Assembly (NCBI RefSeq): GCF_034670005.1
Contig: NZ_JAXMOH010000014.1
Coordinates: 1-64,000, forward strand
Reading direction: 5' to 3'
Origin: Thalassobius sp034670005
GTDB lineage: Bacteria; Pseudomonadota; Alphaproteobacteria; Rhodobacterales; Rhodobacteraceae
DNA length: 64,000 bases
The translations under genes were made by a program, and so were the position numbers. Shown one piece after another: positions 1-8,645 of this stretch. Under the pieces are notes generated by a model that saw nothing but the letters and a program-made list of their open reading frames with translations, had not been told where the DNA came from and ran no database searches. How positions within the stretch are numbered: position 1 is the first letter of the stretch; each line of letters opens with the position of its first letter.

Positions 1-2
1 CC

Positions 3-233
3 AAGGACCTGTGCCGCAAGCATGGGATCAGTGATGCGACCTTCTACAAGTGGCGTTCAAAATACGGCGGCATGGAAGTATCCGACGCCAAGCGCCTGAA
101 GGCGCTGGAGGCCGAGAACGCCAAGCTCAATATTCCGAATGCCACCATGATAGACGTGCACAAGCTGGTGAATGTCGGGCTGAATGACAAAGCTCCAGAC
201 GATCCAGTCTTGGCCATGAAGATGCTATGTTAG
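3..233 (+). pseudogene. IS3-family transposase OrfA fragment, truncated at both ends
   Basis: An open frame enters from the left edge and ends at TAG 231-233. Its first 45 or so residues read like the helix-turn-helix and leucine-zipper part of an IS3-group OrfA, with the motif HGISDATFYKWRSKYGGM followed by KRLKALEAENAKL. After that point the expected OrfA tail (roughly DNAMLKD) is absent and the sequence becomes unrelated. No OrfB integrase follows. I take this as a decayed insertion-sequence remnant whose 3' part was deleted or fused to other DNA. The upstream part lies outside the window, so whether the IS start is intact cannot be judged. Confidence 0.7.
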
Positions 234-288
234 GTTATCAACCACCGTTCCAGCAGCCTTGGTTGCCTACAGGCCGGTCGTAATGCGC

Positions 289-324
289 AAAAAAAGCGGC
301 GCCTCCCCCAAGGCGCCGCTTTTT
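289..324 (-). terminator. Rho-independent terminator downstream of the degenerate CZB-like gene
   Basis: A perfect 8-bp stem (GCGGCGCC at 296-303, GGCGCCGC at 312-319) has a run of A on its left and a run of T on its right. It can therefore work in both directions. It lies 20 nt past the stop of the minus-strand gene at 345-725 and also insulates the IS fragment on the left. Confidence 0.85.
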
Positions 325-344
325 GTTTCCTACCCCTAGGAAAA

Positions 345-725
345 TCAGGCGATTTCGACCCCGAAATAGCACAGTGCGCGCGACAGGTCGGAGGCGGCTT
401 CGGCGAAATAACCGGTGGCCAGTTCGTCGATGGCTTCGTCAAACAGGCCTGCATTGATCAGCGTGGCGACCGCACCGGCGGCGTCGTGGAATTCGGCGTG
501 CAGCATGTCGACTTCGCGCATCTTCGGGGTGTTGCGGCCCTGAGCGCACAGCGCCATCAGCAACTGCGCCAGCGGCGTCTTGCTGCGATCGCGAACATGG
601 CGCACCGAAATGGCGCGGTTTTCGTCATATGCTGCTGCGCGCAGCTGCAGGCCCAGAGCGTAATGCGCGACATGCGCTTGCTTAAGAGTGTCGCGGGTGT
701 TCGCTGTGATCGTTTGCTGAGCCAT
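345..725 (-). CDS. Small CZB-like protein with a degenerate zinc site
   Basis: A 126-residue cytoplasmic all-helical protein. It aligns without gaps to the neighbouring CZB (chemoreceptor zinc-binding) protein at 1143-1520: His21, His76 and His80 fall at the three histidine ligand positions. The cysteine motif C-x-x-G-x-W is replaced by TPLAQL, so the Cys is Thr50, the Gly is Ala and the Trp is Leu. CZB domains bind zinc with three His and one Cys and respond to zinc or hypochlorite. This copy probably cannot bind zinc in that way. The start has an AAGGAC ribosome site. A strong terminator follows, so it looks monocistronic. Function unknown. Confidence 0.6.
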   Translation of the reverse strand: MAQQTITANTRDTLKQAHVAHYALGLQLRAAAYDENRAISVRHVRDRSKTPLAQLLMALCAQGRNTPKMREVDMLHAEFHDAAGAVATLINAGLFDEAIDELATGYFAEAASDLSRALCYFGVEIA

Positions 726-989
726 TTTGATGTCCTTTGTGTCTTAAGTAGGGGCAGTCACGCGCCGTTGATTACCTAAACGACACTACAGGCAATCATT
801 TTAGTTCGATACTATCCAAAAGTTTTTCAGACACGCTATTAAGTATGTAAGCGGTGATAAACTAACGAGTTTATCACCTCGCCAGAGGGGTTTTTACCTC
901 ATCAGAAGCGCAGACCGACCAACAATTGAAAGTGAGACTGCAATTTCGGGGCCAACTCGGGCATGCGATTCCCCGGGGGGCAGACATAA

Positions 990-1017
990 AACCGCCCCCG
1001 GCTGGGCGGGGGCGGTT
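990..1017 (-). terminator. GC-rich hairpin, probable terminator of the CZB gene
   Basis: A 10-bp perfect inverted repeat (AACCGCCCCC at 990-999 and its complement at 1008-1017) with an 8-nt loop. Read on the minus strand it is followed by TTTTATG, which fits termination of the gene at 1143-1520. The rest of the 726-1142 gap shows no convincing gene. Confidence 0.6.
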
Positions 1018-1142
1018 AATTGTACAGAGTTCTGTCATCAACAGGAGTTGCCGCCTAAGGCAACGCCGCCACGGCCGGGTTGACGACCCGTGTTGTGATG
1101 GAGGCAGTACCTGATACTATCTGATCTGCTTCGCTAGGATCT

Positions 1143-1520
1143 TTATTGCACAGCCAATTTCCAACGCATCATCGCCTTGGCCAGTTCCACCGATAGATCG
1201 TTGTATTCGTGTCCGCTGAGATTGGAAATCGCTATATCGAATTGGCCGAGATATATCTGTTCGGCAATCCCGCCAGCACAGGCGTGAAACATCTTGTGCA
1301 GCCTATCAACTTCGCGGACTTCTCCTGAATTGCGCAGGAAATGCGGCAGAGACTGCAGCCATTCGCCAAAATCGCAACAAACATCGCTTTTGATTTCTTC
1401 GACAGGAAGATCGGTGTCCCCGTAGACGGCAGCTTCGCGCAGGCGCAGTTTCCAATCAGAGTGTGCCCGCATGGCGTCGTCCAGTTCGTCCTGCAATAAG
1501 ATGGCTGTTTGGGTTTGCAT
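1143..1520 (-). CDS. Standalone CZB-domain protein
   Basis: A 125-residue protein made almost entirely of a CZB (chemoreceptor zinc-binding) domain. The expected ligands are present: His20, Cys49 in the motif CDFGEW, His75 and His79 (LHKMFH). CZB domains usually sit at the end of chemoreceptors or diguanylate cyclases, where zinc or HOCl changes signalling. Here there is no attached output domain, so it would act by binding partners or as a small zinc-responsive protein. The ribosome site AGGAAG precedes the ATG. It is a paralogue of the gene at 345-725. No chemotaxis genes are nearby. Confidence 0.75.
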   Translation of the reverse strand: MQTQTAILLQDELDDAMRAHSDWKLRLREAAVYGDTDLPVEEIKSDVCCDFGEWLQSLPHFLRNSGEVREVDRLHKMFHACAGGIAEQIYLGQFDIAISNLSGHEYNDLSVELAKAMMRWKLAVQ

Positions 1521-1696
1521 GATTTCTTCCTCTATCGTGATGTCTCAATAAACTTTGTCGCCGTTGTCAGACCTCAAAACGACAGTGGACCCATACTTTT
1601 TATTGTGAAATAGCAAAAAAGAGAGCAAAAATGACTGTGACAAAGTACTGAAAAATAAGACCTTTGTTCTGTCTTTGATAGGAAGGGCCTAGAGAC

Positions 1697-2794
1697 ATGG
1701 CGTCGACTGAACACCGTTTCCCCTGCGATGAATGTGGCGCGGATTTGCGGTTTGACCCCGAACAGGGCCAATTGGTCTGCGATCATTGCGGGTACAAGGC
1801 CGAGATGGCGCAACAGTCGCCACGTACCGGCGGTATTCAGGAACTGGATTTCAAACACGCGCTGGACAACCTCTTACCAAGCCAGGATTTCGAAGAAACC
1901 AGGGTCAGTAAATGCCCCAATTGCGGTGCCCAAATCGAATTGGACGACGCCACACATGCCGCTGAATGCCCGTTCTGTGCCACGCCCGTGGTGACAGATA
2001 CCGGCGCACATCGCCATATCAAGCCGCGCGGCGTGCTGCCCTTTGCCCTGACCGAAAGTCAGGCTCGCAAGGCGATGACCGATTGGTTGGGCCGGTTGTG
2101 GTTCGCGCCGAACGGATTACAGGATTACGCCCGCAAGGGCCGCAAGATGGAAGGCATCTATGTTCCCTACTGGACCTACGATGCCGACACCAAAAGCCGC
2201 TATCGCGGTGAACGGGGCGTCGTGTATTACGAAACCCGTACGGTTATGCGCGATGGCAAGCAGGTGCAGGAGCAAGTTCAAAAGGTACGGTGGTATCCCG
2301 CTTCGGGTCGGGTGGCCCGGTTCTTCGACGATGTGCTGGTTCTTGCTTCACGGTCTTTGCCAAAAAGCTATACCGACGCTCTTGAACCGTGGGATTTGGC
2401 GGCGCTGGAACCCTATCGACCGGAATTTCTGGCTGGGTTCAGGGCCGAAGGATACACGGTAGACCTGGACGAAGGCTATGACGAGGCGCGCCGCCACATG
2501 GACCGGGTGATTGAACGTGATGTCCGTTTCGATATCGGCGGCGACCGGCAGCGTGTCCACGATATTCAAACCCAGATCAGCGATGTTACCTTTAAACACA
2601 TCCTCCTTCCGGTCTGGCTCGCCGCTTATAAATACCGTGGCAAGACCTATCGCTTCGTGGTGAACGGGCGGACGGGTCAGGTCCGGGGTGAACGGCCATG
2701 GTCGGTTTGGAAAATTACCATCGCTGTCATATTGGGACTGATCGCGGCGGGTGGCATTGGATATCTAATAGCGATGAGCGAAGGTAATGTCTGA
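1697..2794 (+). CDS. Zinc-ribbon protein with C-terminal membrane anchor
   Basis: A 365-residue protein. Its N-terminus carries a TFIIB-type zinc ribbon (C10-x2-C13 and C28-x2-C31), and a second CxxC pair follows near residues 73-94 (CPNC and CPFC). A middle region of about 220 residues matches a conserved Rhodobacteraceae family often labelled as a TFIIB-type zinc-finger or primosomal-N'-like protein. The last 30 residues form one hydrophobic helix, so the bulk should sit at the cytoplasmic face of the inner membrane. AGGAAGGG precedes the ATG. Its last 8 nt overlap the nitroreductase start, which suggests coupling. Biochemical role unknown. Confidence 0.7.
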   Translation: MASTEHRFPCDECGADLRFDPEQGQLVCDHCGYKAEMAQQSPRTGGIQELDFKHALDNLLPSQDFEETRVSKCPNCGAQIELDDATHAAECPFCATPVVTDTGAHRHIKPRGVLPFALTESQARKAMTDWLGRLWFAPNGLQDYARKGRKMEGIYVPYWTYDADTKSRYRGERGVVYYETRTVMRDGKQVQEQVQKVRWYPASGRVARFFDDVLVLASRSLPKSYTDALEPWDLAALEPYRPEFLAGFRAEGYTVDLDEGYDEARRHMDRVIERDVRFDIGGDRQRVHDIQTQISDVTFKHILLPVWLAAYKYRGKTYRFVVNGRTGQVRGERPWSVWKITIAVILGLIAAGGIGYLIAMSEGNV

Positions 2795-3485
2795 TCAAGA
2801 ACCAAACCAACCGAGCAGTGCCTTCGATACGCTTTTCAGCCTTCTGCATGATCGGCACAGTTGCCGGGGATTTTTGCCTGATCCGGTGCCGGCGGAACAA
2901 ATCACGCGGATTGTTGCTGCGGCACAACGGGTGCCCAGTTGGTGCAATGCTCAGCCGTGGCAGGTGATTGTCACCAGTGGCATGGAAACCGACCGGTTTC
3001 GGGACATGTTGTATGATGCAGCACTGACGAAACAACCCGAACCGGATCTTGATTGGCCCAAGCGCTATACCGGGGTTTATCAGTCGCGCCGTCGCACCTG
3101 TGGTTTGCAGCTCTATGACGCGGTCGGGGTAGAGCGCGGCGACCGTGCGGCCTCGGGGCAGCAGATGCTGGAGAATTACCGGCTTTTCGGCGCACCGCAT
3201 GTGGCGATCGTGACCAGCGAAAGCGATCTGGGGCCGTATGGTGCGATGGATTGCGGCGGTTTCATCGCCGCTTTCACTCTGGCGGCACAGGCGTTGGGTA
3301 TCGCGACCATCCCACAAGCGGCGGTGGCGGCTTTCGCCCCCAGCCTGCGGGACCATTTCGACATCCCCCAAGACCGCCTGATCCTGTGTGCCATTTCCTT
3401 CGGCTTTGAAGATGCCGACCACCCCGCCAACCGTTTCCGAACGGAACGGGCACCGCTGGACGAGGTGATTGACTGGCGCAAATAG
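2787..3485 (+). CDS. Nitroreductase-family flavoprotein
   Basis: A 232-residue member of the FMN-dependent nitroreductase fold. The N-terminal pattern RHSCRGF (usual form RRSxRxF) binds the FMN phosphate, and PSWCNAQPWQVIV matches the conserved P-S-x-x-N-x-Q-P-W segment. The GGFIAAFTLAAQALG segment is the usual C-terminal half. Family members reduce nitroaromatics, quinones or enones with NAD(P)H; the substrate here cannot be told. The start overlaps the preceding gene by 8 nt, so the two are probably translated together. Confidence 0.85.
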   Translation: MSDQEPNQPSSAFDTLFSLLHDRHSCRGFLPDPVPAEQITRIVAAAQRVPSWCNAQPWQVIVTSGMETDRFRDMLYDAALTKQPEPDLDWPKRYTGVYQSRRRTCGLQLYDAVGVERGDRAASGQQMLENYRLFGAPHVAIVTSESDLGPYGAMDCGGFIAAFTLAAQALGIATIPQAAVAAFAPSLRDHFDIPQDRLILCAISFGFEDADHPANRFRTERAPLDEVIDWRK

Positions 3486-3495
3486 GACAGGGCCC

Positions 3496-3912
3496 TTAGC
3501 CCTTGTTGATCTTGACCTTGGTGCCCTGCTTGGCTTCGGGGCCTGCCTTGGGTACGACCACCTGCAAAACACCGTCTTTCAGATGCGCTTCGACTTTGTC
3601 GCCATCGGCATCTTCAGGCAGGCGGAAGGACCGGCTGAAGGACCCGTATTGCCGTTCGGAAAAGAACCAGGTCTCGCCTTTCTCTTCTTTCTGTGACGTT
3701 TTTTCACCCTTTACGACGACCACACCGTCATGCACCGATACGTCGATATCTTTTTCCTCGACCCCGGGCAGTTCCAACGAAATCTTGTAACTGTTCTCTG
3801 TGGTCGACGCCTCTGATGCCGGCGCCAGCCAATCCGCCATCTTCTGACCAAAGTTTCTCAGCGGCTCGTAAAAATTCGGCCAAGTTCCGGCGGTATGGGA
3901 TTTCTCTACCAT
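3496..3912 (-). CDS. Small heat-shock protein, Hsp20/alpha-crystallin family
   Basis: A 138-residue ATP-independent chaperone. The alpha-crystallin domain covers about residues 40-130, with the markers ELPGVEEKDIDVSV, a central GSFSRSFRLPEDAD strand and the conserved LKDGVLQVVVPK near the end. The N-terminal arm is short and Phe/Trp-rich. It holds unfolding proteins in large oligomers during heat or oxidative stress. GGAGGAG lies 7 nt before the ATG. It converges on the nitroreductase gene with only 10 nt between them. No ROSE-type thermometer hairpin is obvious in the short leader. Confidence 0.9.
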   Translation of the reverse strand: MVEKSHTAGTWPNFYEPLRNFGQKMADWLAPASEASTTENSYKISLELPGVEEKDIDVSVHDGVVVVKGEKTSQKEEKGETWFFSERQYGSFSRSFRLPEDADGDKVEAHLKDGVLQVVVPKAGPEAKQGTKVKINKG

Positions 3913-4048
3913 TTGTTTTCTCCTCCGCGTAAATGTCTGCGCTTAGTATTCCGACACGGATGGGAACGCGCTTTGATCCGCATCAAGTCTGCTTGCGGTC
4001 AGCTCTGGATTGTTCAACCTATAAGGCAGGTGAATCGAGGAGAGATAA

Positions 4049-4486
4049 ATGCGTGCTGTGTTGCAACGGGTCGGTCGGGCCTCGGTATCTGTCGCGGGAG
4101 AAGTGATCGGGCGCAGCGGCCCGGGACTGTTGATTCTGATCTGCGCCATGCAGGGCGACGGCGAAGCGCAAGCCGATCAGTTGGCAGCCAAGATTTCCAA
4201 ACTGCGCATCTTCAAGGATGATTCGGGCAAAATGAACCGATCGCTTCTGGATGTTGGCGGATCGGCCCTAGTGGTGTCGCAATTCACCCTGGCCGCCGAT
4301 ACGTCGCGCGGCAATCGCCCGGGATTTTCCACCGCCGCCGCGCCGGAAGAGGGCAAGAGGCTCTATGAGTATTTTGCGGTGAGGCTTGCCGCGCTTGGTG
4401 TACCGGTCGAAACCGGGGTATTTGGTGCCGACATGCAGGTGGATCTGCTCAATGACGGTCCGGTAACGATCTGGATGGAAGCCTGA
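4049..4486 (+). CDS. dtd: D-aminoacyl-tRNA deacylase
   Basis: A 145-residue DTD that removes D-amino acids (and glycine from tRNA-Ala) from mischarged tRNA. The two active-site signatures are visible: SQFTLAAD (the SQxxL motif) and NDGPVTIW (the NxGPxT motif holding the Gly-cisPro). The length is normal for the family. A GAGGAG ribosome site precedes the ATG. The gene lies directly upstream of the initiator tRNA gene, with 173 nt between them. Confidence 0.95.
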   Translation: MRAVLQRVGRASVSVAGEVIGRSGPGLLILICAMQGDGEAQADQLAAKISKLRIFKDDSGKMNRSLLDVGGSALVVSQFTLAADTSRGNRPGFSTAAAPEEGKRLYEYFAVRLAALGVPVETGVFGADMQVDLLNDGPVTIWMEA

Positions 4487-4659
4487 GACTCAATATTGCC
4501 GACGGCGCCAACCGTTTCACACGCTTGAAACGTCTTCATTTTATGTGGCGTGAAAAAAATCCGGACCGAGAGTTGAAAAAAATGTGACATAGGGGGCAAT
4601 CGGGTCTGAATCGGTCTTGTACTCCCCCCGCGGTTCCCATAAACCACCCCAACAAGTGT

Positions 4660-4736
<77 letters not shown>

Positions 4737-4967
4737 CTTTTCAATGCATATCAATATGTTGCCTGCCGCCCTTGGGCGGATATTTGCGTTGCCCAATCCG
4801 CGCTGGAAGCATCGTGGAAGCAAGTGAAGCGAACTGACGGCGTAGTTATTATGCAACACGAGAATGCCGGACTGGGGCGGATACTACGGCCCAAAGCTGC
4901 TGTTTCGAACAACATGAGAGGTGGCCCGACAAATCTGTACAGTTGAGTTAGGTGGATTTTCCCTTCC

Positions 4968-5234
4968 CAAGGGGCGCATTTCGTCGAACCGTGCTGCCAG
5001 CGCAAGATCCCGATCCTGTTCTTACAAAACACCACCGGTTTCATGGTCGGTTCGAAATACGAGGCGGGCGGGATCGCCAAGGACGGGGCCAAGCTCGTTA
5101 CTGCCGTTTCAACCGCCAACGTCCCGAAGATCACCGTCATTATCGGCAGGTCCTACGGCGCGGGCAATTACGGCATGTGCGGCCGGGCCTACGGGAGGCG
5201 GCGGCAAGCCGCATGGGGCGGACGATGCGATTGA
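4968..5234 (+). pseudogene. Fragment of 3-methylcrotonyl-CoA carboxylase beta subunit
   Basis: From about 4968 to 5203 one frame reads like the carboxyltransferase domain of MccB: GAHFVEPCCQRKIPILFLQN, then TTGFMVGSKYEAGGIAKDG and GAGNYGMCGRAY. This is an internal piece of about 78 residues from a protein of more than 500. It joins unrelated sequence on both sides and ends at TGA 5232-5234. No other part of a leucine-degradation operon is nearby, so it is a gene relic left by recombination or a failed insertion beside the initiator tRNA. Confidence 0.8.
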
Positions 5235-5335
5235 TAAAAGGGAACACTGAGCAATCGTGGTTTAGAATTTGTCGATGTGCGTTTGACCACAAACCCTACC
5301 CACAAGATGAACCCCTATGGTTAGCCGATAGGCAA

Positions 5336-5359
5336 AGGGGGGTCATGTAACACCCCCCT
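5336..5359. repeat. GC-rich hairpin between two gene relics
   Basis: A perfect 8-bp inverted repeat (AGGGGGGT at 5336-5343, ACCCCCCT at 5352-5359) with an 8-nt loop. No T-run follows on either strand. The stretch 4737-4967 on the other side of the mccB relic shows no recognisable gene. Confidence 0.5.
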
Positions 5360-5389
5360 CCACGACTACGAAAGCGAAGAGCATCGCAG

Positions 5390-5590
5390 ATGAACGCACA
5401 AATCCTTCATTCGGGCTTTGACGGGCTAAGGTTCACCCTACAGGCGCAAATTACGCCGGAGCTGCGCAAGGAATTCGCCCAGGCGAAAGTCCACGCCAAG
5501 GAGCACAATCAGAATATCGACCTGCACTTTGGCGCTCGTCCGCGCATAGTTGTAAAAAATGCGGCCGAAATGATCGCGATCCGGTCGTGA
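5390..5590 (+). pseudogene. Short open frame, possible N-terminal stub of a replication-initiation-factor-like protein
   Basis: A 66-residue frame whose first 48 residues look protein-like (SGFDGLRFTLQAQITPELRK, then AKEHNQNIDLHFG). They resemble the beginning of replication-initiation-factor-domain proteins found on small plasmids and phages of Rhodobacterales. After the FG the sequence turns into unrelated residues and stops, which suggests truncation. The match is from memory of family sequences, so the name is tentative. It lies in the same scar as the mccB relic. Confidence 0.35.
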
Positions 5591-5707
5591 CGTTGCTGTG
5601 TAATATGGTCATTGTTTTCTCCTGACGTGTCGACGCATTTTCCCCACCCTCTCGCGTCACGGGACGGATCGGGTAACAAGCGGTCTGTCGAGTGTCGGGT
5701 TATTGCT

Positions 5708-6997
5708 TCAGCGCACCATCAGGCTTGGCAGCCACAGCGTGATCTGCGGAAAACTGAGCAGCAGAATCAGGACCAGAATTTCCATCACGAGAAACGGTAG
5801 AATTCCGCGGAATATTGTTCTGAGCGGCACACCGGTTTGCCCCGCCGCCACATAGGCGTTCAATCCCAAAGGCGGGGTCAAAAGTCCGATTTCCACCGTT
5901 TTAGTCACAACAACACCGAACCAGACCGGATCATAGCCAAGCGCCATCGCGGTCGGGAAGGCCAATGGCATTGACAGCGACAGGATCGCAAGCTGGTCCA
6001 TGAACATCCCCATGACCAACAGCGCTAGTACCATGATCAGCATGATAACTTCGCGGGGCAGATCGGTCGTGGATGCGAATTCCAGCAAAGCATGGGTAAT
6101 CCGGGTGAAGGCCAGGTAGTTGGAAAAAATCGCCGAACAGCAGACAATCGTCACGATCATGACGGTCGCCCTGATCGAACCCGAAATTGACCTGTTCAGC
6201 GCCGTGAAACTGAGTGTGCGCTGCATCAGGACGATAACCAGAGCTCCCATCACACCCAAAGCAGCGGCTTCGGAGGGCGAAGCAAGCCCGCCATAGATGG
6301 CTCCGATCACCGCCAGCATTAACAGACCCATCGGGATCACATGACGGCTGTTGCGGATCGCCTTGCCCAGCACAAAGGGATCGCCCTTGGGCGCCTGATC
6401 GGTACGCACGGCAATAAGGGCGATGACGACGACCAGCCCCGTAGCCGTCAACAGGCCGGGCAGGATGCCCGCGATGAACAGTTTGCCGATCGAGGTTTCG
6501 GTCAGCACTCCATAAACCACCAATACGATGGACGGGGGAACGACCACCGCAAGGGTGCCACCCACGCTCACAACTGCCGCGGCAAGCCGTTCGGAATAAT
6601 TGTGGTTGCGCATTTCGGGAAAGGCCGAGGCGGCCATCGCCGCAGTCGATGCGGTCGAACTGCCCACCAGGGCTGCAAGGATGACCGACGCCGCGACGGT
6701 GGCCATTGCAAGACCGCCTTTGACATGGCCGATCCAGCTTTGGCACGCGTAAATGGCACGGCGCGTAACATCGCCTGCGGTCAGCAGTTCCGCCATCAGG
6801 ATGAACAGCGGGATCGCGACCAGAATGAACGACGACGAACTGTCAAAAAATACCCGTTCCAGAACGGCGAATGCAGGACGGAGACCAAGTTGTAATGCGA
6901 GGCCGAAGAAACCGACCAGTCCCATAGCGAAAGCGATCGGCATGCGAAAGGCCATGAATACGGCAAGCAGGATAAGCAGAGCGAAAAAAGTCAGCAT
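5708..6997 (-). CDS. dctM: TRAP transporter large permease (DctM type)
   Basis: A 429-residue inner-membrane protein of the DctM family with about 12 hydrophobic helices. Family marks include the N-terminal FMAFRMPIAFAMGLVGF and the later VEIGLLTPPLGLNAYV, which lines the substrate and sodium sites. It forms the transport channel with the small permease and takes substrate from the periplasmic binding protein. It is the last gene of the minus-strand cluster, 71 nt after the binding-protein gene. The substrate is unknown but is probably the acid activated by the adjacent acyl-CoA synthetase. Confidence 0.93.
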   Translation of the reverse strand: MLTFFALLILLAVFMAFRMPIAFAMGLVGFFGLALQLGLRPAFAVLERVFFDSSSSFILVAIPLFILMAELLTAGDVTRRAIYACQSWIGHVKGGLAMATVAASVILAALVGSSTASTAAMAASAFPEMRNHNYSERLAAAVVSVGGTLAVVVPPSIVLVVYGVLTETSIGKLFIAGILPGLLTATGLVVVIALIAVRTDQAPKGDPFVLGKAIRNSRHVIPMGLLMLAVIGAIYGGLASPSEAAALGVMGALVIVLMQRTLSFTALNRSISGSIRATVMIVTIVCCSAIFSNYLAFTRITHALLEFASTTDLPREVIMLIMVLALLVMGMFMDQLAILSLSMPLAFPTAMALGYDPVWFGVVVTKTVEIGLLTPPLGLNAYVAAGQTGVPLRTIFRGILPFLVMEILVLILLLSFPQITLWLPSLMVR

Positions 6998-7068
6998 CAG
7001 CGGGTCGCGAGCTCCATTTGCCGGACGGTCGTCGAAACGATCGTCCGGCTGGCTTCAGGGCAAAGATG

Positions 7069-8079
7069 TTACTGGGAGGTCAATGTGCGATACTGGTCCA
7101 GCACTTCGGCTGCACTATCGCTCTTGATCCGTTCCACCCAGTCCGAGCTGACCGCGATCAGGTTGTCGCGGATTTCTACAAGTTCGGCATCGGTGAAGCT
7201 GTAGGTATCGATACCATCGGCTTTCCACTGGGTCAGCAGGCCCTGCACCGACTCGTCCTGTGCCATTGCCACATGCAGCGCGGCTTCGCCGCCCAGTTCG
7301 ATCATTTTCGCCTGCACATCGGCAGACAGACCGTCGAACAGATCGCTGCGGATGGCCATCACGAAGCTGTAACCGCCGAACGATCCGTTGCTGGAAATGT
7401 GGCTGACCACTTCGTTCAGCTTGTACCCTGGCACCGACGGCAGCGGGAACAGCACCGCGTCCAGACGCCCGCGTTCGACTGCGGTATAAACTTCTGGACC
7501 GGGGATCGAGATTCCGACAGCGCCCAACGCGCGGGCGGTCATCGCCTGTGTCGATCCCGAGGTGCGGATGTCCAGGCCATTCCAGTCGGCGGGCACACCC
7601 AGATGCTTCTTGGCCAAAACCTGATAGGGTGGCAGCACGAAGCCGAAAATCGGGGTCACCCCGGCGGCCAGAAATTCATCGCGCAATGGGCCGTCTTTCA
7701 GCATGGTCTGCAGCGCCTCGGTGCCTTGCTGCGCCGTGCTGTAGAAACCGGGCAGGCCAACCACCGAATTCAGCGGCAGCGCTTCGGCGTGATACAGCGC
7801 CCCCAACAGGGCCGCGTCGAGAATGCCGTTGTTAACCGCATCGAGTTGCGCCTTGGATTTGGCGGCCTGCTGCGATGGGAAATGTTCAAACTTCACCTCG
7901 CCGTTGGTCGCTTCTTGCACTGCCGCCATCCAGCGGGTTGTACCTTCGACCGAAATGATGTGACCGGTCGCCTGGAAATCGCCCAGTCGCAGCGTCGTTT
8001 CGGCGGATGCGCCGAAGCTGGTCAGGCCAAGCGCTGCCAAGCCGGTCAGCGTTGCACGAACAGTGTTCAATAGTTTCAT
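7069..8079 (-). CDS. dctP: TRAP transporter periplasmic substrate-binding protein (DctP type)
   Basis: A 336-residue protein with a Sec signal peptide of about 26 residues ending in the cleavage region FGASA/ETT. The mature part has the DctP fold, including the conserved segment WNGLDIRTSGS with the arginine that usually clamps a substrate carboxylate. The frame is open 15 nt further upstream from a TTG, but the ATG at 8079 has GGAGGA at ideal spacing, so I start there. It captures an organic acid for the DctQM membrane pair. Confidence 0.93.
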   Translation of the reverse strand: MKLLNTVRATLTGLAALGLTSFGASAETTLRLGDFQATGHIISVEGTTRWMAAVQEATNGEVKFEHFPSQQAAKSKAQLDAVNNGILDAALLGALYHAEALPLNSVVGLPGFYSTAQQGTEALQTMLKDGPLRDEFLAAGVTPIFGFVLPPYQVLAKKHLGVPADWNGLDIRTSGSTQAMTARALGAVGISIPGPEVYTAVERGRLDAVLFPLPSVPGYKLNEVVSHISSNGSFGGYSFVMAIRSDLFDGLSADVQAKMIELGGEAALHVAMAQDESVQGLLTQWKADGIDTYSFTDAELVEIRDNLIAVSSDWVERIKSDSAAEVLDQYRTLTSQ

Positions 8080-8116
8080 CTTATTTCCTCCCAATTTCTT
8101 TCCTCCAACTTTCAGA

Positions 8117-8611
8117 TTATCCGAGTGAATCCAGACCCTTACTCAAAAAAGCATCGTGGATAAGCCGCAAAGCCAGAACCCCGCATCCCACCGGGACAAC
8201 GGAATAGGCCCACCCGAGCGGCCAATCGATCACGCCATATTCGACCTCGCCATGCGTGATGGCCTCCAGGGCGAATTGGCCGGACTTGTAAGTGACGGCG
8301 GCAAAGAATGCCGCCGGCAGCAGAAGCCGGATTTTTACGATCAGAGCACCGAAGAGCCCCGGAAAGTTTTCCGGCATGAAGTCGACCGCCAGATGCCCGC
8401 CCTCGCGGAACACCCGCGACAACGACAATGTGGCCAAGGCTGGCATCAGATACAGTTCAGTCAGTTCGAACTGGATCTGCACGGGCCGGTTAGCGAACAA
8501 TCGCAGCAGGATGTCTGCATTGATCAACACCGCCACTCCAGCCAGTGCGAGGCACCCGGCACTATGCAGGGTGTCCTCGATTTTTTTCAGGATGTTACCT
8601 AAGACGTCCAA
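8117..8611 (-). CDS. dctQ: TRAP transporter small permease (DctQ type)
   Basis: A 164-residue membrane protein with four hydrophobic helices typical of DctQ, which pairs with the large permease. The start appears to be TTG at 8611: AGGAGG lies 5 nt before it and there is no ATG or GTG near by. The order is dctQ-dctP-dctM, all on the minus strand, downstream of the dehydratase gene. Confidence 0.9.
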   Translation of the reverse strand: MDVLGNILKKIEDTLHSAGCLALAGVAVLINADILLRLFANRPVQIQFELTELYLMPALATLSLSRVFREGGHLAVDFMPENFPGLFGALIVKIRLLLPAAFFAAVTYKSGQFALEAITHGEVEYGVIDWPLGWAYSVVPVGCGVLALRLIHDAFLSKGLDSLG

Positions 8612-8645
8612 CCCAACCTCCTCATGGTTGACGCGCCGGTTCCCA

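Noticed and set aside
1574..1858. A 94-codon minus-strand frame upstream of the zinc-ribbon gene
   Set aside because: It overlaps the start and zinc ribbon of the 1697-2794 gene and shows no ribosome site or protein family.
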